The position numbers and the translations under genes were made by a program. This document shows, piece after piece, positions 17,259 through 26,090 of a stretch of DNA of 64,000 bases (within the stretch, counting starts at the first letter, position 1; the number at the start of each line of letters is the position of its first letter). Location of the stretch: assembly GCF_001040845.1 (NCBI RefSeq), contig NZ_CP011941.1:1706728-1770727 (forward strand), written 5' to 3'. Below the pieces are notes generated by a model. It saw only the letters and a program-made list of their open reading frames with translations. It made no database searches and was not told the origin of the DNA. This DNA is from Synechococcus sp. WH 8020 (GTDB lineage Bacteria; Cyanobacteriota; Cyanobacteriia; PCC-6307; Cyanobiaceae).

Positions 17259-17960
17259 GTGGATCTATTCGAAAGGCAATGGGCCACATACCGAATCCTG
17301 GTTGAACACAACCTGATGGAGCATTGTGAAATCAGTGAGGCCACAACCGCTGGGATCCATCAATGGCTGGCCCAGCGAGAGGATCAGACTCAAGCCGTTG
17401 CCATGGTTGATCTGGGCTGTGGAGACCTCGGGCAGCTAGCGCCCCTACTCCGCACCCTTCCCCTCAAAAAGTACGTCGGTTTAGACCTCACACCAGCAGT
17501 TCTACCGCTCGCTCAACGCAATCTGGGGTCCGTTCCCTACCCCTGTGTCTGGGAACACGGCGATCTCCTGAACTGGGCCTGTTCAAGCCAACACAATCGC
17601 GTTGACCTCATCCACTCATCCTTCGCCTTACACCATCTCAGTCAAGACCAAAAGCTGATGTTTCTAGAGGGTGCAAGGAAAAAGATTGAAACCAATGGAC
17701 TGTTCATCTGGGCGGATGTCTTCCGCCCCAATCAAGAATCACGATTGGACTACCTCAGAAGATATTGCAAACGAATCAGCCAATGGCCTGGCCTCTCTCA
17801 GACCCAACGAAACTCCATCTCCCAACACATCCAAACCCATGACTTTCCCGCCAACCGTGATTGGCTCGAGCAGCAAGCGAGAGCCCATGGCTGGTCAATG
17901 CGCTGGGGTTGGATCGGTCAACACAATGCTGAGGCTGTAGCCCTGCTTCAACCCATTTAG
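17259..17960 (+). CDS. Class I SAM-dependent methyltransferase
   Basis: A 233-residue methyltransferase. Motif I is MVDLGCGDLGQLAPLL (about 47-62), the acidic loop is YVGLDLTPAVL, and the post-motif region is DLIHSSFALHHLS. The N-terminus DLFERQWATYRILVEHNLMEH precedes the fold. I chose the GTG at 17259 just before DLFERQW; the frame is open further upstream to 17154, but that would overlap the divergent DUF1543 gene. The substrate is unknown; the ALHHLSQDQKLMFLEGA region resembles small-molecule methyltransferases. Confidence 0.82.
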   Translation: MDLFERQWATYRILVEHNLMEHCEISEATTAGIHQWLAQREDQTQAVAMVDLGCGDLGQLAPLLRTLPLKKYVGLDLTPAVLPLAQRNLGSVPYPCVWEHGDLLNWACSSQHNRVDLIHSSFALHHLSQDQKLMFLEGARKKIETNGLFIWADVFRPNQESRLDYLRRYCKRISQWPGLSQTQRNSISQHIQTHDFPANRDWLEQQARAHGWSMRWGWIGQHNAEAVALLQPI

Positions 17961-17967
17961 AAAGTCG

Positions 17968-19236
17968 CTAGCCGTTTTCACGGAAAAACTCGATCACACT
18001 CACCAGCTCATCAGCAAAGCAATCGATTTCAGCATGAGTCGTACAAAAGCTGAGGCTCGCGCGGGCTGAGCCCGTGACTCCGTACAAGCGATGCAGCGGT
18101 TGACAGCAATGGTGACCACTGCGAATACAGACACCGGCCAGATCAAGCATCGCCGCGATGTCGTTGGCATGAACACCCTCCACCACAAACGTGGCAAGGG
18201 CTCCTCGGCCAGGCTGCTGCTCTGGCGTAGGACCAAGAATGCGCAGGCCGTTAATCGATTGAAGCCGACTAAACAAATGGCTGGTGAGTTCCGCCTCCCA
18301 CGCCTGAATCGCATCCAGTCCCAGCGTTTGCAAGTAGGTAATCGCAGCGCCCATGCCGATCGCCTCACCAATGCCAGGGGTGCCCGCCTCAAATTTGTGA
18401 GGGAGCGCCGCCCAGGTGCTGTGATCCAAGAACACCTCTTGGATCATCTCGCCACCACCAAGGAAGGGCGGCATGGCCATCAAGGTGTCCTCCGACGCCC
18501 ACAGAAAGCCCATTCCGGTGGGGCCACACAGCTTGTGAGAAGAGCCCACAAGGAAATCGGCCCCGAGAGTCTGCACGGCAATGGATTTGTGAGCGAGGCT
18601 TTGGCACGCGTCCACCAAAACCTTGGCACCCACAGCATGGGCAAGGGCTGCAATCTCTTCGATCGGGTTACAGCAGCCCAGGGTGTTGCTGATATGAACC
18701 AAGCTCACCAAGCGCGTTTTCTCCGAGAGCTGGTCGCGCAAGTCGGCGAGGTCAAGGGTGCCGTCAGGCGTCACACCCACATGCCTGAGTACGCAACCGG
18801 TGCGATCAGCGAGCAATTGCCAAGGCACCAAATTGCTGTGGTGCTCCATCACGGTGAGCAGCACCTCATCACCAGCCTTCAGCTGGGCATCGCCCCAACT
18901 GCGAGCCACCAGATTGATGGCTTCGGTTGCATTGCGCGTAAACACAATTTCTTTTGAGCTCGATGCACCGATCAATCCAGCGGTCGTGGCACGAGCCGCT
19001 TCAAACGACTCCGTGGCACGCGCACTGAGCTGGTGAGCACCACGATGCACATTGGCGTTGTCGCAGGCGTAGTAGTGCTGAATCGCATCGAGCACCACAC
19101 GAGGCTTCTGACTGGTCGCCGCATGATCCAGATAGATCAGGGGCTGACCAGAACTTGAAGCCTGCTCAAGTATTGGAAAGTCAGCACGCACCCGTTCCGC
19201 GAGAGTAACGGGTGCGTTACGAGGAAGTGTGGTCAT
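17968..19236 (-). CDS. sufS: SUF cysteine desulfurase
   Basis: Group II cysteine desulfurase that takes sulfur from cysteine for iron-sulfur cluster building. The 422-residue product has the PLP lysine in SSHKLCGPTG (about residue 240), DHAATSQKP near the N-terminus, and the active-site cysteine in GVCIRSGHHCCQPLH near residue 380. Last gene of the minus-strand suf run; its ATG overlaps the sufD stop by four bases (ATGA), indicating translational coupling. Confidence 0.96.
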   Translation of the reverse strand: MTTLPRNAPVTLAERVRADFPILEQASSSGQPLIYLDHAATSQKPRVVLDAIQHYYACDNANVHRGAHQLSARATESFEAARATTAGLIGASSSKEIVFTRNATEAINLVARSWGDAQLKAGDEVLLTVMEHHSNLVPWQLLADRTGCVLRHVGVTPDGTLDLADLRDQLSEKTRLVSLVHISNTLGCCNPIEEIAALAHAVGAKVLVDACQSLAHKSIAVQTLGADFLVGSSHKLCGPTGMGFLWASEDTLMAMPPFLGGGEMIQEVFLDHSTWAALPHKFEAGTPGIGEAIGMGAAITYLQTLGLDAIQAWEAELTSHLFSRLQSINGLRILGPTPEQQPGRGALATFVVEGVHANDIAAMLDLAGVCIRSGHHCCQPLHRLYGVTGSARASLSFCTTHAEIDCFADELVSVIEFFRENG

Positions 19237-20465
19237 GGTGTCATTCCTCCCACTTGCAAGCTGCCGCCCAACCAGCGCTGCGAGCCATCAAGAGGCAAGC
19301 GATCCAGCACGTCTTGGCAGTAACCACGCAGGAGCAAAGCGGCGGCTGAGGACTGCGTAATGCCACGGCTGCGCAGATAAAAGAGTTGATCCTCCTGGAG
19401 CTGGCTCACGGTGGCCCCATGGGTACAACGCACGTCATCAGCCACGATTTCCAACTCAGGCTTGGCATCAACCCGAGCGCGTCCCGAGAGCAACAAGCTC
19501 CTGCTGAGCTGGGAGGCGTTGGTGCGCTGCGCTGGCCTAGGCACTTGAATAGCCCCGTTGAAGATGCTGTGAGAGCGGTCGGCCGCAATCGTTTTTTGGA
19601 CTTGATCGAGCGTGCCTTCAGGCCCCTCAAAACGCACGGCGGTATGGACCGCAAACTGCTCATCAGCAGCGGTGACAGAAAGACCCTGAATCGAAGCAGA
19701 AGCCTGACCATCCACCTGAACAAGGCTCGGCTCCAGCCGCCCAAACGACCAGCCCTGCGACACCGAAACCAGGGAATAGTGACTGCGCGACTCTTGCTCC
19801 ACGGCCAGATTGGCGAGCAGAGCCTCTTGGCCATCTCCCAAGGCAAGCAAGCCGTGATTCACCTTGGATTCCTGGCCAAGGTGAATTTCGAGAAGATGGC
19901 TATGGGCAGCCTGGCCCTTAGCACTCAAAACCTGAAGACAGTCGAGCTCTGCTTTTTCCTCAACCAGCAACAGAACCCGGGTTGGGACCAACATGGCGTC
20001 GGACGCAACCATGACCAACTCAACCGGTGGAACCTTGCCGCGAATGCGTAACGCCAGAATCTGCTGGCTCACCCCGTGATTGAGCTCAACGGGCCAATCC
20101 GACGCGCAGCGACAGCGGGACAAGGTGTGGCCTAGGGCTTGCTGCAACTCAGCACCCTCAAGCAGAGAAATTCCTGTTGGCAAGGTCACCCCCTGCAACG
20201 GATCCTGGCTGCCATCAATCACAAGCCTCAGGGCCTGCGCTGGAATCCTCGGCCAGCTGTCAGCACTGGAGCGATGTGGTCTCTGCTCAGCCAATGACAG
20301 CTGAAACAGGGCCTCCAGTCGCCTGAGATCAGTGAGTCTCCACGACTCCTGCCTCCGACTGGGGAAGCTGTGCTCGGACAACGCTAATCGTCCACGGCGC
20401 TGAACCGGTTCAAGTGTCCCCGCTGGCGCAGGGAGCTGTGTCAACCAACCCTCGGGCATCGCCAT
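19233..20465 (-). CDS. sufD: Fe-S cluster assembly scaffold protein SufD
   Basis: SufD pairs with SufB and SufC in the SufBC2D scaffold. The 410-residue protein has a variable N-terminal helical region (residues 1-130) and the conserved beta-helix core with HGATVSQLQEDQLFYLRSRGI near the C-terminus, which matches the equivalent region of SufB. It overlaps sufS and is separated from sufC by two bases, so the four genes form one operon. Confidence 0.95.
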   Translation of the reverse strand: MAMPEGWLTQLPAPAGTLEPVQRRGRLALSEHSFPSRRQESWRLTDLRRLEALFQLSLAEQRPHRSSADSWPRIPAQALRLVIDGSQDPLQGVTLPTGISLLEGAELQQALGHTLSRCRCASDWPVELNHGVSQQILALRIRGKVPPVELVMVASDAMLVPTRVLLLVEEKAELDCLQVLSAKGQAAHSHLLEIHLGQESKVNHGLLALGDGQEALLANLAVEQESRSHYSLVSVSQGWSFGRLEPSLVQVDGQASASIQGLSVTAADEQFAVHTAVRFEGPEGTLDQVQKTIAADRSHSIFNGAIQVPRPAQRTNASQLSRSLLLSGRARVDAKPELEIVADDVRCTHGATVSQLQEDQLFYLRSRGITQSSAAALLLRGYCQDVLDRLPLDGSQRWLGGSLQVGGMTP

Positions 20466-20467
20466 CG

Positions 20468-21256
20468 TTAGGCCACCCCCTCGGCCGCGAGCTGCTGATC
20501 CACCCAGTCATAACCAGTTTTTTCCAGCTCAAGAGCCAATTCACGCCCCCCGGTTCGCAAGATGCGCCCAGCACCCATCACGTGCACATAATCCGGCGTG
20601 ATCTCATCCAAAAGCCTTTGATAGTGAGTGATCAGCAACGTGCAGTTGTCCGGACTGGCCAACTGATTCACGCCTCCAGCAACGATGCGTAAGGCATCAA
20701 TATCAAGGCCAGAGTCGGTTTCATCGAGGATCGCGACCACGGGATCCAACAGGGCCATCTGAAGAATCTCGTTGCGCTTTTTCTCGCCGCCAGAAAAACC
20801 TTCATTCACGCTGCGCTCCAAGAATGCAGGGTCCATTTGGACCACTTGCAAGCGGTCACGCACGTGATCATCGAAATCAAACGTGTCGAATTCCTCCTTA
20901 CCTTGCTTCTCGCGCCGGGCATTCGTAGAGACCCGGAGAAACTCGAGGTTGCTCACTCCAGGAATCTCAATCGGGTACTGGAAGCCCAAGAAGACTCCGA
21001 GTCGAGAGCGCTCCTCAGGCTCCAAATCGAGAAGGTCACGGCCGAGGTAACGCACAGACCCAGATGTCACGCGATAGGCGGGGTGACCAGCCAAAACCTT
21101 GGACAACGTGCTCTTACCACTTCCGTTACGGCCCATCACGGCGTGAATTTCGCCGGCTTTCACCTGCAGGTTCACCCCATTCAGAATCGGCTTGCCCTCA
21201 ACGGACGCATGCAGATCAGTGATTTCGAGGAGCGGCGCAGCGTCGGGACGGATCAC
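20468..21256 (-). CDS. sufC: Fe-S cluster assembly ATPase SufC
   Basis: ABC-type ATPase of the SUF scaffold. The 262-residue product has Walker [14 protein letters not shown], the SUF-specific signature [18 protein letters not shown], Walker [13 protein letters not shown] and the switch histidine in [10 protein letters not shown]. It is a stand-alone ATPase without membrane domains, as expected. It lies between sufB (50-base gap) and sufD (two-base gap). Confidence 0.96.
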   Translation of the reverse strand: MIRPDAAPLLEITDLHASVEGKPILNGVNLQVKAGEIHAVMGRNGSGKSTLSKVLAGHPAYRVTSGSVRYLGRDLLDLEPEERSRLGVFLGFQYPIEIPGVSNLEFLRVSTNARREKQGKEEFDTFDFDDHVRDRLQVVQMDPAFLERSVNEGFSGGEKKRNEILQMALLDPVVAILDETDSGLDIDALRIVAGGVNQLASPDNCTLLITHYQRLLDEITPDYVHVMGAGRILRTGGRELALELEKTGYDWVDQQLAAEGVA

Positions 21257-21306
21257 GTCAGAAGAAAACGAAGAAAAAAACGAGCAATAGAAGCTTGACG
21301 CTGGGT

Positions 21307-22746
21307 TTAACCCACCGAACCCTCAAGCTTGAGAGCGAGAAGTTTGTCGGCCTCAGCCGCAAACTCCATGGGGAGTTGATTGAACACATCCCGACAGAAG
21401 CCACTCACCATCATCGACACAGCTTCTTCGAAGCCGATGCCACGGCTTTGGAGATAAAACAATTGGTCTTCCGACATGCGGCATGTACTGGCCTCATGTT
21501 CGATCGCAGCTTGAGGCTGCTGAGAACGAATATATGGATACGTGTTCGCGGCCGCTTGATCTCCAATCAACATCGAATCGCATTGGCTGTAGTTCCGAGC
21601 GCCGGTCGCGTTTGGGCCAACTTGAACGAGGCCTCTATAACTATTGCTGGACTGACCAGCGCTGATCCCTTTACTCACAATCGTGGAGCGGGTGCGAGGT
21701 CCGACATGCACCATCTTTGTACCGGTATCGGCTTGTTGACGATTATTTGTGAGAGCAACTGAATAAAACTCGCCGACCGAATCAGCGCCCTGCAATACAC
21801 AACTTGGGTACTTCCAAGTAATAGCTGAACCCGTTTCGACCTGCGTCCAACTAATGCGACTGCGATCGCCCCTGCACTGCCCGCGCTTCGTCACAAAGTT
21901 GTAAATACCGCCAACACCATTCTCATCTCCCGCGTACCAATTCTGAACAGTTGAATACTTGATAGAGGCATCATCCAAAACAACCAATTCGACAACAGCA
22001 GCGTGAAGCTGATTCGTATCAAACATCGGCGCAGTACAACCTTCCAAATAACTCACCGATGCACCTTCTTCAGCCACAATCAACGTGCGCTCGAATTGCC
22101 CAGTATCACCGGAATTAATCCGGAAGTAAGTAGAAAGCTCCATTGGACACTCCACTCCCTTTGGGATGAATACGAATGATCCATCACTAAAAACAGCAGA
22201 ATTCAAAGCCGCAAAATAATTATCGTTACTAGGGACAACCGAACCGAGATACTTCTCGATCAACTCAGGATGCTCAACAACCGCTTCACTAAAGGAGCAA
22301 AAAACCACTCCGTGCTCTGCAAGCTTTTCTTTGTAGGTGGTTGCGATCGAAACACTGTCAAAGACAGCATCCACGGCAACATTGCTAAGCCTTTTTTGCT
22401 CACTTAGCGGAATCCCAAGCTTGTCAAACGTTTCGAGAAGCTTGGGATCAACCTCATCAAGACTTTGCTTTTTCTCTTGCTGCTTGGGCGCAGCGTAATA
22501 AACAATCTCCTGATAATCAATAGCTTTATAACCCAACTCAGCCCAGTCAGGCTCTTGCAACTTAAGCCAATGGCGATAAGCCTTGAGCCGAAAATCAAGG
22601 AGAAATTCCGGCTCATTCTTCTTAGAAGAAATCAGTCGCACTACCTCCTCGCTAAGACCTTTTGCGATCTTCTCGGTTTCGATATCAGTGACAAACCCGT
22701 ACTTGTACGGCTGACTAACGAGATCGCGTGTGGAGGTACTGGTCAT
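21307..22746 (-). CDS. sufB: Fe-S cluster assembly protein SufB
   Basis: Main scaffold subunit on which [4Fe-4S] clusters are built. From ATG 22746 ([18 protein letters not shown]) it is 479 residues. Diagnostic parts are [35 protein letters not shown], and near the C-terminus [20 protein letters not shown] with the conserved cysteine. A TTG codon at 22755 that overlaps the ftrC stop is an alternative start. It directly follows ftrC. Confidence 0.96.
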   Translation of the reverse strand: MTSTSTRDLVSQPYKYGFVTDIETEKIAKGLSEEVVRLISSKKNEPEFLLDFRLKAYRHWLKLQEPDWAELGYKAIDYQEIVYYAAPKQQEKKQSLDEVDPKLLETFDKLGIPLSEQKRLSNVAVDAVFDSVSIATTYKEKLAEHGVVFCSFSEAVVEHPELIEKYLGSVVPSNDNYFAALNSAVFSDGSFVFIPKGVECPMELSTYFRINSGDTGQFERTLIVAEEGASVSYLEGCTAPMFDTNQLHAAVVELVVLDDASIKYSTVQNWYAGDENGVGGIYNFVTKRGQCRGDRSRISWTQVETGSAITWKYPSCVLQGADSVGEFYSVALTNNRQQADTGTKMVHVGPRTRSTIVSKGISAGQSSNSYRGLVQVGPNATGARNYSQCDSMLIGDQAAANTYPYIRSQQPQAAIEHEASTCRMSEDQLFYLQSRGIGFEEAVSMMVSGFCRDVFNQLPMEFAAEADKLLALKLEGSVG

Positions 22747-22751
22747 GGCCT

Positions 22752-23111
22752 TCAACCTGCTGTGGCGTGAATCGTTTCAGTGCTGATGGTCTGCTCCTCG
22801 CAGCGGAAGGGATTGTCTTCGGTGAGAAACAACATGCAATGGCAATCCTTCCGCTCTCGCATTGGCACACAGGGACAATTCCAAAATGCCTGAGAGACTT
22901 CTGCTTGCTTGTCTTCGTAATGACGACACGGGCAAAGTGCACCACCCAACTCGTCTTTGTGCTTGGCAAGACCCTTTAAAACGACTGCCGTCACACCGGG
23001 ATCACTACAAAAATAGGTACCGGTCCGTTGGGCATAGGTTTCGGCAAATTTGCGAATGACCTCAAGGCTTTCAGCTGTCGGCTCTGTGCTGCCAGCGGAC
23101 GCATCGGACAT
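22752..23111 (-). CDS. ftrC: Ferredoxin-thioredoxin reductase, catalytic subunit
   Basis: FTR passes electrons from photosystem I-reduced ferredoxin to thioredoxin. From ATG 23111 ([19 protein letters not shown]) the product is 119 residues and shows the exact ligand spacing CPC-X16-CPC-X8-CHC (C60/C62, C79/C81, C90/C92), which holds a [4Fe-4S] cluster and the redox disulfide. It is the first gene of the suf transcript; five bases separate it from the sufB ATG. Placing an Fe-S enzyme gene in front of suf suggests shared control. Confidence 0.95.
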   Translation of the reverse strand: MSDASAGSTEPTAESLEVIRKFAETYAQRTGTYFCSDPGVTAVVLKGLAKHKDELGGALCPCRHYEDKQAEVSQAFWNCPCVPMRERKDCHCMLFLTEDNPFRCEEQTISTETIHATAG

Positions 23112-23197
23112 TGGGCTCAAGGGGGGAAAGGAGAGGACGTAGTTCAGAACAAAAGTCTGAATACACTCCGGCCAAGGGTCAGGCCAGGACCGAGATA

Positions 23198-23215
23198 CGA
23201 AACAAAAAGGTTTCG
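23198..23215. promoter_or_regulatory. Inverted repeat, probable SufR operator
   Basis: A perfect inverted repeat CGAAAC-N6-GTTTCG lies in the gap between divergent ftrC/suf and sufR, 87 bases upstream of the ftrC ATG. Its inner part AAAC-N6-GTTT has the same arm position and six-base spacer as the CAAC-N6-GTTG operator described for cyanobacterial SufR. The match is inferred from spacing and location. Confidence 0.65.
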
Positions 23216-23389
23216 TTTCCAGGAGACTAGGGCACGGATCCATCGTCCGGAGACGCCATCATTCTGAAGGGGCGAACACCCGCTGAGCAGAGATCGGCCC
23301 AATCTTCGTTAATCCTGGCAAAGACGGCAGGGGACTCTCAAGGCGGTTGCGGCCTTCCCGTGGCATCGTGAGTTCAACAGTTTCATCCC

Positions 23390-24031
23390 ATGGGCGCTCA
23401 GGCTCAGGCCCCTACCCGCGAAACCACGCTCACCTTGCTTCTAAGGCAGGGCGAAGCCAGCGCGGCGACATTGGCAGAGTCGCTGGGAATTTCCGTGCAA
23501 GCCATGCGCCGGCATCTGCGCAGCCTTGAAGACGATGCTCTTGTGGAGGCCAGCCCCACGCCAGCGGGGCCAGGCCGTCCATCGAACCTTTGGAGACTCA
23601 CGCCTAAAGGGCACCAGCACTTCCCGGACGGCAGCGAGAACTTTGCGCTAGGTCTACTGGAGTCCATGGCTGCGACCTTGTCGCCTGAGGTGATGGCGGA
23701 CCTGCTGCGCCAGCAAGCTCTTGAGAAAGCCACCCAGTACCGGAAACAGCTGGGGAACGCATCCCTTGAAGAGAGAGTCCGGGCGCTTGTAAACCTCCGA
23801 CTAAAGGAGGGTTACGTCAGCGACATGCAGCCAGCCCCAACGGGACCGGGGTGGTGCATCTGCGAATTTCACTGCTCTGTCCAAAGAATTGCTGAGGAAT
23901 ATCCAGCGGTCTGCGATCAGGAGCTGCAGCTCATCAGACACACCTTTCCCGATTGTCTTGTGGAGAGAGTGCATTGGCGCCTGGAATCGGGACATTCCTG
24001 TGGCTTCAGCATCGCCCCTAAGCAGGACTGA
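23390..24031 (+). CDS. sufR: Iron-sulfur transcriptional repressor SufR
   Basis: DeoR-type winged-helix repressor of suf genes. The N-terminal HTH (residues 14-45) contains ESLGISVQAMRRHLRSLED. The C-terminal half holds the cluster-ligand pattern C162-X12-C175-X13-C189-X14-C204, the spacing known for SufR, which binds [4Fe-4S] and releases DNA when the cluster is lost. Two further cysteines (C156, C158) precede it. It is divergent from ftrC-suf and followed closely by two genes on the same strand. Confidence 0.95.
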   Translation: MGAQAQAPTRETTLTLLLRQGEASAATLAESLGISVQAMRRHLRSLEDDALVEASPTPAGPGRPSNLWRLTPKGHQHFPDGSENFALGLLESMAATLSPEVMADLLRQQALEKATQYRKQLGNASLEERVRALVNLRLKEGYVSDMQPAPTGPGWCICEFHCSVQRIAEEYPAVCDQELQLIRHTFPDCLVERVHWRLESGHSCGFSIAPKQD

Positions 24032-24034
24032 TCC

Positions 24035-24466
24035 ATGGCTGAACGGCCGATCTTCGGTTCAGGCCCCTTATCTAGAGCGGATGCCGAGCGGATTGAAGCC
24101 ACGTTGCTTCCCAACCTCGATCGCCACCACCTGCGCCTCCTAGCCCACTGCCTACGCAGCTTTCAAGTGATCGCAAAGCCACGTCAGTCAGGTCCACTTC
24201 CAGACCAACGCTCGCTCGAGCAATGGCTGTTGGAACAACCCCAATTGGTTGACGAGCCTCAATTCCGCGACCTACTCCTCAATCAATTTCTTGCCGCGGC
24301 ACAGCAGCTGGAAGACCTCGCCAGACAGCGAGACCTCTCTCCTTTGGAACTCAACCTGGAAGAGCTCATTGAGGCCAGCACGATGGCAAGCAAGGCCAGA
24401 ATCGAGGCCCCCCACAACCACCCCTTGGACTGCGATCATCCAATACAAGAGTCATCCCCCTCATGA
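24035..24466 (+). CDS. Conserved-type hypothetical protein between sufR and bilin lyase
   Basis: A 143-residue soluble protein starting three bases after sufR and overlapping the next gene by four bases. It looks largely helical (LSRADAERIEATLLPNLDRHHLRLLAHCLRSF; QFLAAAQQLEDLARQRDLSPLELNLEELIEAS) with a His/Asp/Ser-rich tail (NHPLDCDHPIQESS). No recognised family or catalytic motif. Tight packing with both neighbours supports a real gene, perhaps linking Fe-S status to phycobilisome assembly; that link is speculation. Confidence 0.75.
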   Translation: MAERPIFGSGPLSRADAERIEATLLPNLDRHHLRLLAHCLRSFQVIAKPRQSGPLPDQRSLEQWLLEQPQLVDEPQFRDLLLNQFLAAAQQLEDLARQRDLSPLELNLEELIEASTMASKARIEAPHNHPLDCDHPIQESSPS

Positions 24467-25074
24467 CCTCGGCCATCACCAACGCTGTCCATTTCTTTCA
24501 ACAAAGTTGCGGTCGCTGGCGCTCACAACGCAGCGTTCATCACCTCTTGCACCGACGAGCAGAAGCGGGTGGATCTCTCATCGTTGTGGAAGATCTCGAT
24601 CCGAATGACCCCCGGCTGCAAACACTGGCGGAACAACACGGCCAATCCCCGGGGAGCATTGCAGGAGGGAGCTTTGTACGCTGGAGCGCCTCCATGGCCT
24701 GGGATCAGAACGGTGATGCCCATGACGGCGAGACGGTCTTTGGCCTGATCCCCGATGGGGAGGGCGGACGCAGCGGCACCCTGCTTCGCGATTTGGGCTA
24801 CGCCGAAAAAGCACCGGCCAGCTCGACCTTCCAAATGGATCAGCAGGACGGTCTCATCCTCTGCACCAGCTACGAAACCATGACCGTCTGGGAACGCTTT
24901 TGGTTCACAAGCCCAAACGTCAGGCTGCGATCCAGCACGGTGGAAGGTCTCTCGAACAACGCATCCTTTTGCATGGAAACGCGTTTAAGTGAAGAAACAG
25001 AGGACATCACAGAGGCCCCAGCAGGGGCAAAGGATGTGTCATTGGAACCACTTTCAGCCCCCTTCGGCTGGTGA
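24463..25074 (+). CDS. CpcS/CpeS family phycobiliprotein lyase
   Basis: Attaches bilin chromophores to cysteines of phycobiliproteins. The 203-residue protein has the lipocalin-like fold markers FFQQSCGRWRSQRSVHHL near the N-terminus, GGSFVRWSASMAWDQ, and the late segment YETMTVWERFWFTSPNVRLRSSTVEG. These are typical of CpcS/CpeS; which subunit it serves cannot be told from sequence. The last ~25 residues are an acidic, low-complexity extension. It lies upstream of cpcG. Confidence 0.9.
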   Translation: MTSAITNAVHFFQQSCGRWRSQRSVHHLLHRRAEAGGSLIVVEDLDPNDPRLQTLAEQHGQSPGSIAGGSFVRWSASMAWDQNGDAHDGETVFGLIPDGEGGRSGTLLRDLGYAEKAPASSTFQMDQQDGLILCTSYETMTVWERFWFTSPNVRLRSSTVEGLSNNASFCMETRLSEETEDITEAPAGAKDVSLEPLSAPFGW

Positions 25075-25178
25075 GAGCCAACGGCAGCAACTATTACGGA
25101 CTGTGAGTGCTGGCCTGCGAGGAAGAGGCACAACGGACTCTTCTTCTACGATCGCTGGCGAAGGATGTTGAAGTTTGC

Positions 25179-25943
25179 GTGGCCATTCCTCTATTGCAGT
25201 ACGCACCGATCACCCAAAATGCAAGGGTGGCGGCTCTGCGGGTCGCATCGGACGAGGTTCCACGGTCGTATTCCATGGACATCGCCATGGATGCCGAGAA
25301 TCTGAAGACCGTGATTGAATCTGCTTACAGGCAGATTTATTTCCACGCCTTCAAGACAGATCGGGATGTGAATCTGGAATCCCAGCTGCGAGACGGTCAG
25401 ATCACTGTCCGCGATTTTGTTCGTGGCCTCTGTCTCTCCGACACGTTCCAGAGAAGCTTTTACGGCATGAACAGCAACTACAAGGTGGTTCGCCACCTTG
25501 TAGAGAGGCTTCTAGGTCGCAAAACAGGCGGCAAATCAGAGGAGATCGCCTGGTCCATCCTGATTGCCACAAAGGGCATCACCGGGATGGTGGACGCGCT
25601 TCTTGACAGCGAGGAATACCTGGACGCCTTTGGGTACGACACTGTTCCCTACCAACGCAACAGGGTGCTTCCAGGCAGGGATCTGGGAGATACACCTTTC
25701 AATATCACAACCCCTCGCTACGACGAGTACTACCGCGGAATTCTTGGGTTCCCCAAGTTTGTCTACACAAACTCGATCAAAGCCAAGACCATTCCAGAGA
25801 GAGCCAAAGTCAAGCGTGGCGGCTTCCCAGAGGACTACATCCCTTGGGTACGTGGTCTGGGAAATACCAATGGGATCGCTCCCAGTGGAACAGCAGACAT
25901 GGATTACCTCTCCAAGGTTCCTTATCGCAGCATCGGTCGCTGA
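25179..25943 (+). CDS. cpcG: Phycobilisome rod-core linker CpcG
   Basis: Rod-core linkers fix phycocyanin rods to the allophycocyanin core. The 254-residue product has the CpcG start AIPLLQYAPITQNARV and a PBS linker domain (about 25-190) with IESAYRQIYFHAF, LRDGQITVRDFVRGLCLSDTF and the end segment DAFGYDTVPYQRNRVLPG. I chose the GTG at 25179, which gives MAIPLL as in homologues; the frame is open upstream to 25107. A strong terminator follows 27 bases after the stop. Confidence 0.93.
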   Translation: MAIPLLQYAPITQNARVAALRVASDEVPRSYSMDIAMDAENLKTVIESAYRQIYFHAFKTDRDVNLESQLRDGQITVRDFVRGLCLSDTFQRSFYGMNSNYKVVRHLVERLLGRKTGGKSEEIAWSILIATKGITGMVDALLDSEEYLDAFGYDTVPYQRNRVLPGRDLGDTPFNITTPRYDEYYRGILGFPKFVYTNSIKAKTIPERAKVKRGGFPEDYIPWVRGLGNTNGIAPSGTADMDYLSKVPYRSIGR

Positions 25944-25970
25944 ACCCCAAAAAAAAATTCGGTGAAAGAC

Positions 25971-25996
25971 AAGGGGGCATCAGGCCCCCTTTTTTG
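25971..25996 (+). terminator. Rho-independent terminator after cpcG
   Basis: Stem AAGGGGGC (25971-25978) and GCCCCCTT (25984-25991) with loop ATCAG, followed by a run of T. It closes the sufR-lyase-cpcG transcript. Confidence 0.9.
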
Positions 25997-26090
25997 TGTG
26001 TCCAGCTCGTGGGAGCAGCCAACTGAAGCCTTCGAGGTCCTGGGCTGGAGTCAGAAGATGCTGACCACAGAAGAGAAAGGCGCCTGAAAA

